From contig CAIMSP010000120.1 of the NCBI GenBank assembly GCA_903844215.1, forward strand, positions 1-64,000: a stretch of 64,000 bases of DNA, in the 5' to 3' direction. Shown piece by piece: positions 8,509 to 18,948 of the stretch; positions within the stretch are counted from its first letter, which is position 1; every line of letters starts with the position of its first letter. Both the position numbers and the translations under genes were made by a program. This DNA comes from an uncultured beta proteobacterium. Its GTDB lineage: Bacteria > Pseudomonadota > Gammaproteobacteria > Burkholderiales > Burkholderiaceae_C. Under the pieces are notes generated by a model, which saw only the letters and a list, made by a program, of their open reading frames with translations, was not told the origin of the DNA and made no database searches.

Positions 8509-9535
8509 GCTGGTCCCCGACCTGAGCCAGGCTGCGGGCTGGCTGCCGCTGGCGTTTGCGTTCGTGATGGCGCTGGCCATGCTGGCCTACGTGATCCTAG
8601 ACGGCTATGACCTGGGGGTCGGTGTGCTGCTGCGCCGTGCGGACGACGCCTCCCAGAAAGACAGCATGATCGCCAGCATCGGTCCGTTCTGGGATGCCAA
8701 CGAGACCTGGCTGGTGCTGGGCGTGGGCGTACTGCTGGTGGCCTTTCCCATGGCCCACGGCGTGATTTTGGGCGCGCTGTATCTGCCGGTGGCGCTGATG
8801 CTGCTGGGGCTCACGCTGCGCGGCGTGGCCTTTGACTTTCGGGTCAAGGCGCGCGCTGAGCACCGGCCGTTATGGGACCATGCTTTCTACCTCGGGTCGC
8901 TGTTGGCGGGCTGGTCGCAGGGCTTCATGCTGGGGGCGCTGATCACCGGCTTCAAAGGCGATCTGCACAGCGAACTGTTCAGCGCCGTGATTGGCCTGTG
9001 TCTGGTGGCCGCCTACTGCCTGCTGGGGGCGGGCTGGCTCATCATGAAAACCGAAGGGGCGTTGCAACTCAAGGCCGTGGCTTGGGCGCGTGCCAGCCTG
9101 GGCTTCACGGCTGCGGGCGTGCTGGCGATTTCGCTCATGACGCCGATGGTGAGCGAGCGCATTTTCGACAAGTGGTTCAGCTTCCCCAACATCGTGCTGC
9201 TGGCGCCCATCCCGGCGATGACGCTGGCGCTGTTTGTCGTGATGTGGCGCAGTCTCCAACGCCTGCCGACCCGCCTGGCGCAAAACAATCCCTACGGCGC
9301 GGCTGTGCCCTTTGCCTGCACCGTGGGCGTGTTCTTGCTGGCGTTTTACGGCCTGGCCTACAGCCTGTTCCCCTGGCTGGTGGTGGACCGCATCACCCTC
9401 TGGCAAGCCGCCAGCGCGCCCGAGGCACTGCTGGTGATCTTCTACGGCGTGGTGGTGGTGTTGCCGGTGATCATTGGCTACACGGCGTTTGCCTATCGGG
9501 TGTTTTGGGGCAAATCGACGGCCTTGAAGTATTGA
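8501..9535 (+). CDS. cydB: cytochrome bd ubiquinol oxidase subunit II
   Basis: 344 residues from the ATG at 8501, which overlaps the cydA stop by 8 bp. An upstream in-frame start at 8471 would lie inside cydA and adds no family sequence. The N-terminal helix carries YVILDGYDLGVGVLL, followed by GPFWDANETWLVLGVG and GVAFDFRVKA, all typical of CydB. Eight or so membrane helices are apparent. CydB is the structural partner of CydA in the inner membrane. No small CydX-type subunit is seen in the 72 bp before the next, convergent gene. A 7-bp hairpin at 9561-9580 lacks a T-tract and is only a weak terminator candidate. Confidence 0.96.
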   Translation: MSELVPDLSQAAGWLPLAFAFVMALAMLAYVILDGYDLGVGVLLRRADDASQKDSMIASIGPFWDANETWLVLGVGVLLVAFPMAHGVILGALYLPVALMLLGLTLRGVAFDFRVKARAEHRPLWDHAFYLGSLLAGWSQGFMLGALITGFKGDLHSELFSAVIGLCLVAAYCLLGAGWLIMKTEGALQLKAVAWARASLGFTAAGVLAISLMTPMVSERIFDKWFSFPNIVLLAPIPAMTLALFVVMWRSLQRLPTRLAQNNPYGAAVPFACTVGVFLLAFYGLAYSLFPWLVVDRITLWQAASAPEALLVIFYGVVVVLPVIIGYTAFAYRVFWGKSTALKY

Positions 9536-9607
9536 CTTGCCCCGTGGCCCGGCTCGACACGCCGTGCTGCGCCGCACGGCTCGTCGCGTCGGTCCTGAAT
9601 GCCGCGC

Positions 9608-10408
9608 TCAAGCAGGCGGCTCGGCCCTGGGCACGGCGGCCACCAGGGTGCGCGTGTATTCATGCTGCGGCGCGCTGAACAAGTGCTGCGGCGCTCCCTG
9701 CTCGACGATGCGGCCCTGGTGCATCACGATCACGTCCTGACACAGGTGGCTCACCACCGCCAGGTCGTGGCTGATGAGCAAGTAGGTGATGCCGAATTCC
9801 TGCGCCAGGTCTTGCATCAGGTTGATGACCTGGGCCTGCACCGACACATCCAGCGCGCTCAAGGGCTCGTCGGCGACGATCAACTGGGGGCGGCAGATCA
9901 GCGCCCGCGCCATCGCCACGCGCTGGCGCTGGCCGCCGGAGAATTCGTGCGGGTACTTGTCCAGATCGCTGCGGCTCAAGCCGACAAAACCGAGCATCTC
10001 GGCGGCGCGTTCGCGCTGTTCGGCCAGGCTGGTCTGGGCCTGCGCGGCCAGCGGTTCGGCCACGATGCGCGCCACCTTTTGTCGCGGGTCGAGTGAGCCG
10101 AAGGGGTCCTGGAACACCATCTGAAAATCGCGCCGCGCGGCCTGCAGTTGCGCCGGATTCAGCTGGTGCAGGTCGCGCCCGAGCAGCTGCACGCTGCCCG
10201 AGGTGGGGCGGTCCAGCGCCATCACGAGGCGCGCCAGCGTCGATTTGCCCGAGCCCGACTCGCCAACGAGACCCAGGTTGCAGCCGCGCTTGAGTGTGAA
10301 ACTCACGCCGTTGAGCGCCTGTGCCATGGGCGCGGGGCCCCAAAGCTTTTCTCGGGGCAGTGCGTAGTGCCGCACCAGATCGCGCACTTCCAGCAGGGGC
10401 GTGGTCAT
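9608..10408 (-). CDS. peptide ABC transporter ATP-binding protein (OppF/DppF type)
   Basis: 266 residues from the ATG at 10408, which overlaps the stop of the preceding ATPase gene (ATGA). Walker A is GESGSGKST, the signature is FSGGQRQRVAMARAL, Walker B is LIVADEPLSALD and the switch His is in LISHDLAVV. The C-terminus is short (PQHEYTRTLVAA), typical of the oligopeptide/dipeptide/nickel subfamily. It is the last gene of a four-gene operon (permease, permease, ATPase, ATPase) and would energise uptake of peptides or a related substrate as a heterodimer with its neighbour. Confidence 0.93.
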   Translation of the reverse strand: MTTPLLEVRDLVRHYALPREKLWGPAPMAQALNGVSFTLKRGCNLGLVGESGSGKSTLARLVMALDRPTSGSVQLLGRDLHQLNPAQLQAARRDFQMVFQDPFGSLDPRQKVARIVAEPLAAQAQTSLAEQRERAAEMLGFVGLSRSDLDKYPHEFSGGQRQRVAMARALICRPQLIVADEPLSALDVSVQAQVINLMQDLAQEFGITYLLISHDLAVVSHLCQDVIVMHQGRIVEQGAPQHLFSAPQHEYTRTLVAAVPRAEPPA

Positions 10409-11391
10409 ACCTCCACCGCCTGGGCTTGCAGCGCATCGAGCCGACCGCAACGGGCCTGATGCTGATCGCCAAGTGACGCCATTGAAGGGTAATCAAGAGA
10501 GCAGGCGCTCACTGCGAAGCTACAGCGTCCGGCAAAAGGACAGCCCGCAGGCAGGTCTGCCAGTTCCGGCACGGCGCCGGGAATGGTGCTCAGCCGCGTG
10601 CCCGGCGCTGCGCCCAGACGCGGCCGCGCCGCCAGCAGTCCGCGCGTATAGGGGTGGGCCATGTGCGCAAAGACGCTGGTCGTGGGCCCGCTTTCGACGA
10701 CCGAGCCGCCGTACATGACCATCATGGCGGCGACGTTCTGCGCCACGACGCCCAGGTCGTGCGAGATCAACAGCAGCGCCATGCCGCGCTCGCGCACCAG
10801 ATCGCGGATCAACTCCAGAATCTGTTTTTGCAGCGTCACGTCCAGCGCCGTGGTGGGCTCGTCCGCGATCAACAGATCGGGTTCGCAAGCCAGCGCCATG
10901 GCGATGGTGATGCGCTGGCGCTGGCCGCCCGAGAACTGGTGCGCATAGGCGTCAAAGCGCCGCGCCGCATCGCTGATGCCGACGCGCTCGAGCAGGCTTG
11001 TCGCCAGCGCCCGCGCCGCCGTGCGCGACAAGCCCCGGTGCCAGCGCAGCGGTTCAGCCACCTGCTCACCGATGCTGTGCACCGGGTTCAATGCGGTCAT
11101 TGGCTCTTGAAACACCATGGCCACGCGGTTGCCGCGAATCCGGCACAGCTGGGCTTCGGGCAGGCCCAGCAGCTCCTGCCCGTTCAGGCGCAGGCTGCCG
11201 CTGACGCGCGCTTGCTCCGGCAGCAGGCCCAGCAGCGCCAGCGCCGTGATGGACTTGCCGCAACCGGACTCGCCCACCAGCCCCAGGGTCTGACCGCGCT
11301 CCAGCGAGAAGCTCAGGTCGCGCACGGCGCGCACCAGGCCGCGGCGCGTGCGCAGCTCGATGTTGAGGTCCTTGACTTCGAGCAGGGCCAT
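10405..11391 (-). CDS. peptide ABC transporter ATP-binding protein (OppD/DppD type)
   Basis: 328 residues. Walker A GESGCGKS, signature FSGGQRQRITIAMAL, Walker B LLIADEPTTALD and switch LISHDLGVV. The C-terminal oligopeptide-type extension carries the cysteine set (CPFAGRC, then two more Cys) seen in OppD/DppD, which in some members binds an iron-sulfur cluster. It lies 8 bp after the second permease gene and overlaps the following ATPase gene by 4 bp. Confidence 0.93.
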   Translation of the reverse strand: MALLEVKDLNIELRTRRGLVRAVRDLSFSLERGQTLGLVGESGCGKSITALALLGLLPEQARVSGSLRLNGQELLGLPEAQLCRIRGNRVAMVFQEPMTALNPVHSIGEQVAEPLRWHRGLSRTAARALATSLLERVGISDAARRFDAYAHQFSGGQRQRITIAMALACEPDLLIADEPTTALDVTLQKQILELIRDLVRERGMALLLISHDLGVVAQNVAAMMVMYGGSVVESGPTTSVFAHMAHPYTRGLLAARPRLGAAPGTRLSTIPGAVPELADLPAGCPFAGRCSFAVSACSLDYPSMASLGDQHQARCGRLDALQAQAVEV

Positions 11392-11399
11392 GCGGTCTT

Positions 11400-12233
11400 T
11401 CAGCGGCGCCGCGTCAAGCGCGGGTCCAGCACATCGCGCAGGCCGTCGCCCAACAGGTTCAAGCCCATCACCGCCAGGGCGATCGCCAGTCCGGGAAACA
11501 CCGCCAGCCGGGGCGCTTCAAACAGCAACGTCTGGGCCTCGCTCAGCATGCGGCCCCAGGACGGCTGCGGCGGCTGCGTGCCCAGCCCCAGATACGAGAG
11601 CGCGGCTTCGGCCAGGATGGCAATGGCGAACTGCGTCGTGGCCTGCACGATCAGCACCGACGCGATGTTGGGCAGCACATGTTCCAGCGTGATGCGCCAC
11701 GGGCTCTTGCCGCAGGCGCGCGCCGCGAGCACGAACTCGCGCGCCAGCACCGCATTCGCGCTGGCGCGTGTGATGCGGGCAAAGGTGGGGATGTTGAAGA
11801 TGCCGATGGCGACGATGGAGGTGACGATGCCGGCGCCAAACACGGCGGCCATCATGATCGCTGACAGGATGGCAGGAAAGGCGAAGGTGAAGTCCGCCAG
11901 GCGCATGATGAGCTCTTCCACCCAGCCGCCGCGCGTGGCGGCCAGCAGCCCCAAGGCGGTACCGACGCCCAGGCCGATGCCCACGGCGATCACGCCCACT
12001 AGGATGGAATTTCGGGCGCCGACCAAGAGCAGTGAAACCACGTCGCGCCCCAGCGGATCGGTGCCCAGCCAGTGACCCAACGAGGGCGACTGCAGCTTAA
12101 GCGCCAGATCCACCTCAAACACCGGCCAGGGCGTCCAGACCAGGGACAGCAGCGCCGCAGCCAGCAGCAGCGAGCTGAGTACGGCGCCCAGCACCAGGCT
12201 GGGGTGACGCAGGGCTGTGGAACTGCCGGCCAT
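11400..12233 (-). CDS. peptide ABC transporter permease (OppC/DppC type)
   Basis: 277-residue inner-membrane permease with an N-terminal helix (LVLGAVLSSLLLAAALLSLV), the short periplasmic segment GHWLGTDPLGRDVVSLLLVG that marks the DppC/OppC branch, and five further helices. The coupling region recognised by the ATPases is VLAREFVLAARACGKS. It starts 3 bp after the first permease gene, in the same operon. Confidence 0.92.
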   Translation of the reverse strand: MAGSSTALRHPSLVLGAVLSSLLLAAALLSLVWTPWPVFEVDLALKLQSPSLGHWLGTDPLGRDVVSLLLVGARNSILVGVIAVGIGLGVGTALGLLAATRGGWVEELIMRLADFTFAFPAILSAIMMAAVFGAGIVTSIVAIGIFNIPTFARITRASANAVLAREFVLAARACGKSPWRITLEHVLPNIASVLIVQATTQFAIAILAEAALSYLGLGTQPPQPSWGRMLSEAQTLLFEAPRLAVFPGLAIALAVMGLNLLGDGLRDVLDPRLTRRR

Positions 12234-12236
12234 GGT

Positions 12237-13510
<1,274 letters not shown>

Positions 13511-13584
13511 CTTGGGTGTGCACCGTTCACGAGTGACGAGCGCCGTGTTTTTTGACCACGCAGGCAGCGCTTTCAGGAGTTGAC

Positions 13585-15291
13585 TTGAACCCGATGAAAC
13601 GCCTGTGGTGGAACCACTACCCAAGCCAGCACCTGGGCGCCGACCTGCTGGCGGGCTTGGTCGTGACGGTGCTGGTACTGCCGCAAAGCATGGCCTACGC
13701 CATGCTGGCCGGATTGCCGCCACAGGTGGGCTTGTACGTGAGCATCCTGCCGGTCATAGCCTATGCGCTGGTCGGCAGCAGCATGACCCAGGCGGTGGGC
13801 CCGGTGGCAATCACCGCCATCATGACCTATTCGGTGCTCAGCCCGTTGGCCCAGCCTGCCAGCCCGCAGTACCTGGCGCTGGCCGCCATGCTGGCCTTGC
13901 TGTCGGGCCTTTTCGTGCTCGCGTTTGGCGTGCTCAGATTGGGATTCCTGTCCAACTTGCTGAGCCGCCCGGTGGTGAGCGGATTCATCTCCGGGTCGGC
14001 GCTGCTGATCCTGATGAGTCAGCTCAAACTGCTGCTGGGCTTGCAGGTCCAGGGTGCGAGCAGTTGGGCGCAGCTGGCCTCGACCCTGGAGCAAGTCCCG
14101 CAGAGCAATCTGAGCAGCGCCGGTCTGGGCTGCTCGGGCCTGCTGGTGCTGTTTGCCGCGCGCGCTGGCTTACCGAGACTGCTGCTGCGCAGGGGCGCCT
14201 CGCCCACCATGGCGCAATTCCTGTCGCGCCTGGTGCCCGTGCTCCTCGTGGTGCTCTCGACGCTGGCCGTGGTGCTCTTTGACCTGGACCGGCGTGCTGG
14301 CGTGGCGGTGGTCGGCCATGTGAACAGCGGCTGGCCGGACCTGGGACTGAACTGGTTCAGCTGGCCCGGTATGGGCTCGCTGCTGGTGCCGGCACTCACC
14401 CTGGCATTTATCGGAACCGTGCAGAACATCACCATGGCCCAGGCGCTGGCCATGAAGCGGCGCGAACGCGTCGATGCCAATCTGGAGCTGGTCGGGCTGG
14501 GCTTGTCGAATATCGCGGCCTCGGTCTTTGGCGGCATGCCGGTGGGCGGGGGATTGTCGCGCTCGGCCGTGAACCTGAGCAGCGGCGCGCAAACCCCGCT
14601 GGCCAGCATCGTGTCCGCCCTCTGCATGTTGTGCATCGTGTCGCTGGGAACCGCGTGGTTCACCCGTATCCCGCTGGCCATACTCGCTGCGAGCATCGTG
14701 GTGGCCGCCGTCAACATGATCGATGTCGCCGAACTGCGGCGTGCCTGGGTCTATGACCGGGCCGATGCCCTGGCCTTTCTGGGCACGGCGCTGGGTGTGC
14801 TGGGCCTGGGACTGGAGATGGGCATTGTGCTGGGCATCGGCCTGTCGCTGGTCACCCTGTTGTACCGCGCCAGCACGCCACACATTGCCGTGGTGGGTCG
14901 GATCGTCGGCACAGAACACTTTCGCAACGTGCAGCGACACGGCGTCGAGACCCTTCCCGGCGTGCTGTTCGTGCGCATCGACGAGAGCATCTTCTTTGGC
15001 AATCTGCGCGCCGTCGAGTCGCGCCTGATGGCCGAATTGGCCGCCATGCCCGAAGTCCACGACCTGGTGCTCATCATGAGTGCCGTCAATCGCCTGGATC
15101 TGACGGCGCTTGAAGCCTTGACCGAAACTCAGCAGGACCTGCGCGCGCGTGGCATCGAGCTGCACCTGGCGGAAGTCAAGGGCCCGATGCAGGATCGACT
15201 GCTGCACACGGCCCTTTGGAAGAAGCTTTCCGGGCGCGTTCATCGCTCGGTGAACGAGGCCTTTGAGCTGCTCAAGAGCGCCAGGACCTGA
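13585..15291 (+). CDS. SulP family anion transporter with STAS domain
   Basis: About 568 residues. The TTG at 13585 is chosen because AGGAG at 13576-13580 is correctly spaced; ATG 13594 and TTG 13552 are alternatives. The transmembrane region shows the SulP signature (LAGLVVTVLVLPQSMAYAML, AGLPPQVGLYVSILP, TQAVGPVAITAIM) with about ten to twelve helices. A C-terminal STAS domain (about residues 440-560) includes VRIDESIFFGN and LIMSAVNRLDLTALEAL. Family members carry sulfate, bicarbonate or dicarboxylates across the inner membrane; substrate cannot be told from sequence and no sulfate-assimilation or carbonic-anhydrase gene is adjacent. Confidence 0.92.
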   Translation: MNPMKRLWWNHYPSQHLGADLLAGLVVTVLVLPQSMAYAMLAGLPPQVGLYVSILPVIAYALVGSSMTQAVGPVAITAIMTYSVLSPLAQPASPQYLALAAMLALLSGLFVLAFGVLRLGFLSNLLSRPVVSGFISGSALLILMSQLKLLLGLQVQGASSWAQLASTLEQVPQSNLSSAGLGCSGLLVLFAARAGLPRLLLRRGASPTMAQFLSRLVPVLLVVLSTLAVVLFDLDRRAGVAVVGHVNSGWPDLGLNWFSWPGMGSLLVPALTLAFIGTVQNITMAQALAMKRRERVDANLELVGLGLSNIAASVFGGMPVGGGLSRSAVNLSSGAQTPLASIVSALCMLCIVSLGTAWFTRIPLAILAASIVVAAVNMIDVAELRRAWVYDRADALAFLGTALGVLGLGLEMGIVLGIGLSLVTLLYRASTPHIAVVGRIVGTEHFRNVQRHGVETLPGVLFVRIDESIFFGNLRAVESRLMAELAAMPEVHDLVLIMSAVNRLDLTALEALTETQQDLRARGIELHLAEVKGPMQDRLLHTALWKKLSGRVHRSVNEAFELLKSART

Positions 15292-15406
15292 GCGGCGCGC
15301 CAAGCGGCGCTGGCCTGCCCAGGCCCTTGCCTTTTCTTGCAGGGTTTGCCCCTGTGAGCCGCGCCGTCGCCGCCATCAAAAAGTGAAAACGACTCCGCGT
15401 GACAGG

Positions 15407-16024
15407 TCAATTCGGGGGCGGCGCTTCGGGCCGTGGCGGCTTGGGGCGCGGCGGTTTGCTGGTGTGGGCGATCATCGTGGCCTTGTCCATGTCGCCGGCC
15501 AGCAGCGCGGGCACGGCCTTGAGGCTGCGCTCGATGGCTTCGTCGATCAGCACGCGTTGTTCGGGGGCGGGCTTCTTCAGCACCCAGTGCGCCACATCGG
15601 CCTTGTCTCCAGGGTGCCCAATGCCTAAGCGCAGGCGCCAGTAATTGGCGCTGCCGAGTTGGGCGTGGATGTCGCGCAAGCCGTTGTGCCCGGCGTGGCT
15701 GCCGCCGAGTTTCATCTTCGCCAGGCCAGGCAGCACATCGAGTTCGTCGTGCGCCACCAAAATTTCTTCTGGCGCAATTTTGAAGAAGCGCGCCAGCGCC
15801 GCCACCGATTTGCCGGAGAGATTCATGAAGGTCTGCGGCTGCAGCAACCAGACCGTCTGGCCGTTGACCGTGGTGCGCGCCGCCAGCCCGTAGTAATTGC
15901 GCTCGGGAAGCAGGCTGACTTTGAGTTCCCGCGCCAGCGCGTCCACCCACCAGGCGCCGGCATTGTGGCGCGTCGCCTCGTACTCCGGGCCCGGGTTGCC
16001 CAGGCCAACGAACAGTTTGATCAT
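15407..16024 (-). CDS. pth: peptidyl-tRNA hydrolase
   Basis: 205 residues from the ATG at 16024 ([20 protein letters not shown]). This enzyme frees tRNA from peptidyl-tRNA that drops off the ribosome. Catalytic His is in TRHNAG, with conserved Asn in GLGNPG, Asp in HDELD and Asn in GHNGLRD. The C-terminus carries a Pro/Lys-rich tail ([15 protein letters not shown]) beyond the usual end. It follows the L25 gene after a terminator, the common arrangement in Burkholderiales. Confidence 0.96.
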   Translation of the reverse strand: MIKLFVGLGNPGPEYEATRHNAGAWWVDALARELKVSLLPERNYYGLAARTTVNGQTVWLLQPQTFMNLSGKSVAALARFFKIAPEEILVAHDELDVLPGLAKMKLGGSHAGHNGLRDIHAQLGSANYWRLRLGIGHPGDKADVAHWVLKKPAPEQRVLIDEAIERSLKAVPALLAGDMDKATMIAHTSKPPRPKPPRPEAPPPN

Positions 16025-16054
16025 GCTGAAATTATCCGCGCAGAAAGTGGCTTC

Positions 16055-16080
16055 AAAAAAAAGGCCCACCGAAGTGGGCC
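16055..16080 (-). terminator. Rho-independent terminator after the L25 gene
   Basis: On the minus strand GGCCCAC-TTCG-GTGGGCC forms a 7-bp stem with a stable TTCG-type loop, followed by eight T residues. It lies 25 bp after the L25 stop codon and just before pth, so pth expression needs read-through or its own promoter. Confidence 0.9.
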
Positions 16081-16105
16081 CTTGGCGCAGCGCTGAACGC
16101 AGCGC

Positions 16106-16810
16106 TTACTTCTTTGCCGCTGGCTTGGCAGCAGGCTTGGCGGCCGGAGCCTTGGCCGCAGGTGCTTTCGCAGCCGCTGGCGCTTTGGCTGCGGGCGCCG
16201 CTGCGGCACCAGCCGCAGGAGCCGCATTCGCCTCGGATGTGGGTTCGCCGCCGCCGATGGCAACGACCGACACCAGCACCGGATTGTTCTTGCCGTGCGA
16301 CACAACCGTCACGCCCTTGGGCAAAACGATGTCGTTCAAATGCAGCGAAGCACCCTTGCGCAGGCCGCTCAGATCGACGGCGATGAATTCAGGCAGGTCT
16401 GCGGGCAGACAGGCGACTTCAATTTCCGTGATCACGTGGTTGGCGATGCAGTTTTCGGTCTTCACGGCAGGCGAATTCTCGTCGCCGCTGAAGTGCAAAG
16501 GCACCTTCATGTGCAGCTTGGTGTTGGCATCCACGCGCTGGAAGTCGATGTGCAGAATCAGTTGCTTGAACGGATGCATTTGCAAGTCGCGCAGCAATAC
16601 CTGGCTGATCGTGCCGTCCAACTCCATGTCGAGCACGGTGGCGTGGAAGGCTTCCTTCTTGATCGCATGCCACAGGGCATTGTGATCAATTTCGATTTGT
16701 TGTGGCTGGCCTACACCGCCGTAAACGATGCCGGGCGTGCGACCGGTGATGCGAAGACGGCGGCTCGCACCCGTCCCCTTTTTAGCGCGCTCAAAAGCGA
16801 CGAATTTCAT
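16106..16810 (-). CDS. rplY: 50S ribosomal protein L25 / general stress protein Ctc
   Basis: 234 residues. The N-terminal L25 domain binds 5S rRNA ([30 protein letters not shown]), followed by the TL5/CTC C-terminal domain (about 100-190). The last 40 residues are an alanine/lysine/proline tail with repeated [13 protein letters not shown] units, resembling histone-H1-like tails and beyond the usual CTC length. AGGAG six bases upstream of the ATG supports the start. It lies between prs and pth on the minus strand. Confidence 0.96.
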   Translation of the reverse strand: MKFVAFERAKKGTGASRRLRITGRTPGIVYGGVGQPQQIEIDHNALWHAIKKEAFHATVLDMELDGTISQVLLRDLQMHPFKQLILHIDFQRVDANTKLHMKVPLHFSGDENSPAVKTENCIANHVITEIEVACLPADLPEFIAVDLSGLRKGASLHLNDIVLPKGVTVVSHGKNNPVLVSVVAIGGGEPTSEANAAPAAGAAAAPAAKAPAAAKAPAAKAPAAKPAAKPAAKK

Positions 16811-16854
16811 AGACTACTCCTGGAGGAGCCGACCGCGACCAGTGCGACTCCGGT

Positions 16855-16880
16855 TGATAAAGGCCCACCGGCGGCGGACC
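16855..16880 (-). terminator. weak hairpin between prs and the L25 gene
   Basis: On the minus strand GGTCCGCC-GCC-GGTGGGCC can form an 8-bp stem with two G-T pairs, followed by TTTATC. The T-tract is short, so it may act as a partial terminator or attenuator between prs and the L25 gene. Confidence 0.35.
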
Positions 16881-16925
16881 TGCTTTTTGTCTCGATCAGG
16901 TTTTATAGATATCTCTGCTAAAAAT

Positions 16926-17903
16926 TTAGAAGAGATTTTCCTGATCCGAGAACAAACTCATGACCGACTCGCCGTTGGCAATGCGCTGTATCGTTTCTGC
17001 GATCAGCGGTGCCACGGAGAGTTGGCGAATCTTCTGGCATTGCGCTGCGGCCTGGCTCAGCGGAATGGTGTTGGTCACCACGACTTCGTCCAGCGCCGAT
17101 CCCTGCGCAATGCGCTCGATCGCCGGGCCGGAAAAAATGGGGTGGGTGCAGTAAGCGTAAACCTTCTTGGCGCCGCGCTGCTTGAGCACTTCGGCCGCCT
17201 TCACCAGGGTGCCGGCGGTGTCGATCATGTCGTCCATGATGACGCAGTTGCGCCCGTCGATCTCGCCAATGACGTGCATCACCTCGCTCACATTGGCTCT
17301 TGGCCGGCGTTTGTCGATGATGGCCAAGTCGCAATTGAGCTGCTTGGCGAGGGCGCGCGCGCGCACCACGCCACCGACGTCAGGCGAAACCACAATCAGG
17401 TCTTTGTACTTCTTCTGGTTCAGGTCGCCGAGCAACACCGGCGAGGCGTAGATGTTGTCCACCGGGATGTCAAAGAAGCCCTGGATCTGATCCGCGTGCA
17501 AGTCCATGGTCAACACGCGCGCCACACCCACGGCCTGCAGCATATTCGCCACCACCTTGGCGCTGATGGGAACGCGGGTGGAACGGGGCCGGCGATCCTG
17601 GCGTGCGTAACCGAAATAGGGGATGACGGCGCTGATGCGTTCGGCGGAGGCGCGCTTGAGCGCGTCCACCATGATCAGCAGTTCCATCAGGTTTTCGTTG
17701 GTCGGGGCGCAGGTCGACTGAACCACGAAGACGTCACGGGCGCGAACGTTTTGATTGATCTCGACGGTGACTTCGCCGTCGGAGAAGCGACCTACCTTGG
17801 CCGCGCCAAGCTGGATGCCCAGATGCTGGGCGATTTCGTCGGCCATGCCAGGATTGGCGTTGCCGGTGAAGACCATGAAATCATTGTTGGGAGATGCTTG
17901 CAT
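16926..17903 (-). CDS. prs: ribose-phosphate pyrophosphokinase
   Basis: 325 residues from the ATG at 17903 ([19 protein letters not shown]); a longer frame reaches into the tRNA gene and is rejected. It makes PRPP from ribose 5-phosphate and ATP for nucleotide, histidine and NAD synthesis. Visible class I features are the [12 protein letters not shown] segment, the flexible loop [10 protein letters not shown] and the PRPP-binding loop [12 protein letters not shown]. The tRNA-Gln and ispE genes lie directly upstream on the same strand. Confidence 0.97.
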   Translation of the reverse strand: MQASPNNDFMVFTGNANPGMADEIAQHLGIQLGAAKVGRFSDGEVTVEINQNVRARDVFVVQSTCAPTNENLMELLIMVDALKRASAERISAVIPYFGYARQDRRPRSTRVPISAKVVANMLQAVGVARVLTMDLHADQIQGFFDIPVDNIYASPVLLGDLNQKKYKDLIVVSPDVGGVVRARALAKQLNCDLAIIDKRRPRANVSEVMHVIGEIDGRNCVIMDDMIDTAGTLVKAAEVLKQRGAKKVYAYCTHPIFSGPAIERIAQGSALDEVVVTNTIPLSQAAAQCQKIRQLSVAPLIAETIQRIANGESVMSLFSDQENLF

Positions 17904-17965
17904 GGGCGTTCCAGCGATCCAAAAAGTTTGCGTGCACGTGAACACAGGCTCACGAACTACAGGTT

Positions 17966-18042
17966 TGGCAGGGGAGGAAGGATTCGAACCTTCGCATGCT
18001 GGAATCAAAATCCAGTGCCTTAACCAACTTGGCGACTCCCCT
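17966..18042 (-). tRNA. tRNA-Gln(TTG)
   Basis: A 77-nt cloverleaf with encoded CCA. Acceptor AGGGGAG pairs with CTCCCCT, the anticodon arm is CTGGA-TTTTGAT-TCCAG with anticodon TTG, and the T arm is GAAGG-TTCGAAT-CCTTC. It sits 14 bp downstream of ispE and 62 bp upstream of prs in the same orientation, so it may be processed from a shared transcript. Confidence 0.97.
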
Positions 18043-18056
18043 ACACGGGTTGACAG

Positions 18057-18941
18057 CTAAACGCTGCCAACCGACAACTCATCGCTGGGAGCCCATCCCA
18101 TCAAAGGATGCACACCCAAATTCATACATTCACGCAACTGCCAGTCACCCGGCGCATCGCTCCAATCAACGTTTGAACTGACCGGATCTGCACATTGGCG
18201 CATTGGCGCGAAAACCGCGCTTCCCGACCCCGTCATTCGCCCCTTCAAGCCCTTGCCATGCAGCCATTGCAGGGCGTCATCGACGCCGGGACAAAGACTC
18301 TGGGCTGCCGCCTGAAGGTCGTTTCGGCCAAAGCCAAACGGGTCAGCAGCAAAGCCAGAAATTGTAGCAGTTTCTGAGTCCCTGGTGAGGGATGGGTGCG
18401 AAAATACCGATCCGGTATCGAGTCCCTGTGCTGGTTTGACCACCAGAAAGCGTGCGCGCGGGATCTCCAGTGGCTGCAGATTTTCACCCACGCCCTGCAC
18501 CCAGGCGTTATGCCCGCGCAGGAAGAACGGCACGTCGGCACCGAGTTTCAGGCCGATCGCTGCGAGCGTCGCAAGCGGTAAGCGCAGGCGCCAAAGACGA
18601 TTCAAGGCGAGCAGGCAGGAGGCTGCGTCGGACGATCCGCCGCCCATGCCGGCCTGTGACGGGATGCGTTTTTCCACCACGATGTGCGCGCCCTGCGCCG
18701 CATCGGCAAAGGCCTGCAGGGCACGCGCCGCACGCACGATCAAATCATCCGCCGGCAGCACTGCGCCGATGTCTTCACGGCTGATCTGGCCATCGCTGCG
18801 GACCTCGAAGTGCAGCGTGTCGTGCCAGTCGATCAGCATGAACGCCGACTCAAGCAGGTGGTAGCCGTCTGGGCGGCGTCCCGTCACGTGCAGAAAGAGA
18901 TTCAGTTTGGCCGGAGCGGGGACGTCGAAAAGGGCGCGCAT
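18057..18941 (-). CDS. ispE: 4-diphosphocytidyl-2-C-methyl-D-erythritol kinase
   Basis: 294 residues. GHMP-family kinase of the MEP isoprenoid pathway that phosphorylates CDP-methylerythritol. Seen are the N-terminal substrate motif PAPAKLNLFLHVTGRRPDGY, the ATP-binding glycine loop PSQAGMGGGSSDAA, the catalytic-side GADVPFFL and the C-terminal GRMTGSGSAVFA. It follows lolB with 7 bp between and precedes tRNA-Gln. Confidence 0.96.
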   Translation of the reverse strand: MRALFDVPAPAKLNLFLHVTGRRPDGYHLLESAFMLIDWHDTLHFEVRSDGQISREDIGAVLPADDLIVRAARALQAFADAAQGAHIVVEKRIPSQAGMGGGSSDAASCLLALNRLWRLRLPLATLAAIGLKLGADVPFFLRGHNAWVQGVGENLQPLEIPRARFLVVKPAQGLDTGSVFSHPSLTRDSETATISGFAADPFGFGRNDLQAAAQSLCPGVDDALQWLHGKGLKGRMTGSGSAVFAPMRQCADPVSSNVDWSDAPGDWQLRECMNLGVHPLMGWAPSDELSVGSV

Positions 18942-18948
18942 GCCTGGA

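Noticed and set aside
9561-9580. 7-bp hairpin between the convergent cydB and ABC genes
   Set aside because: No T-tract on either side, so not called as a terminator.
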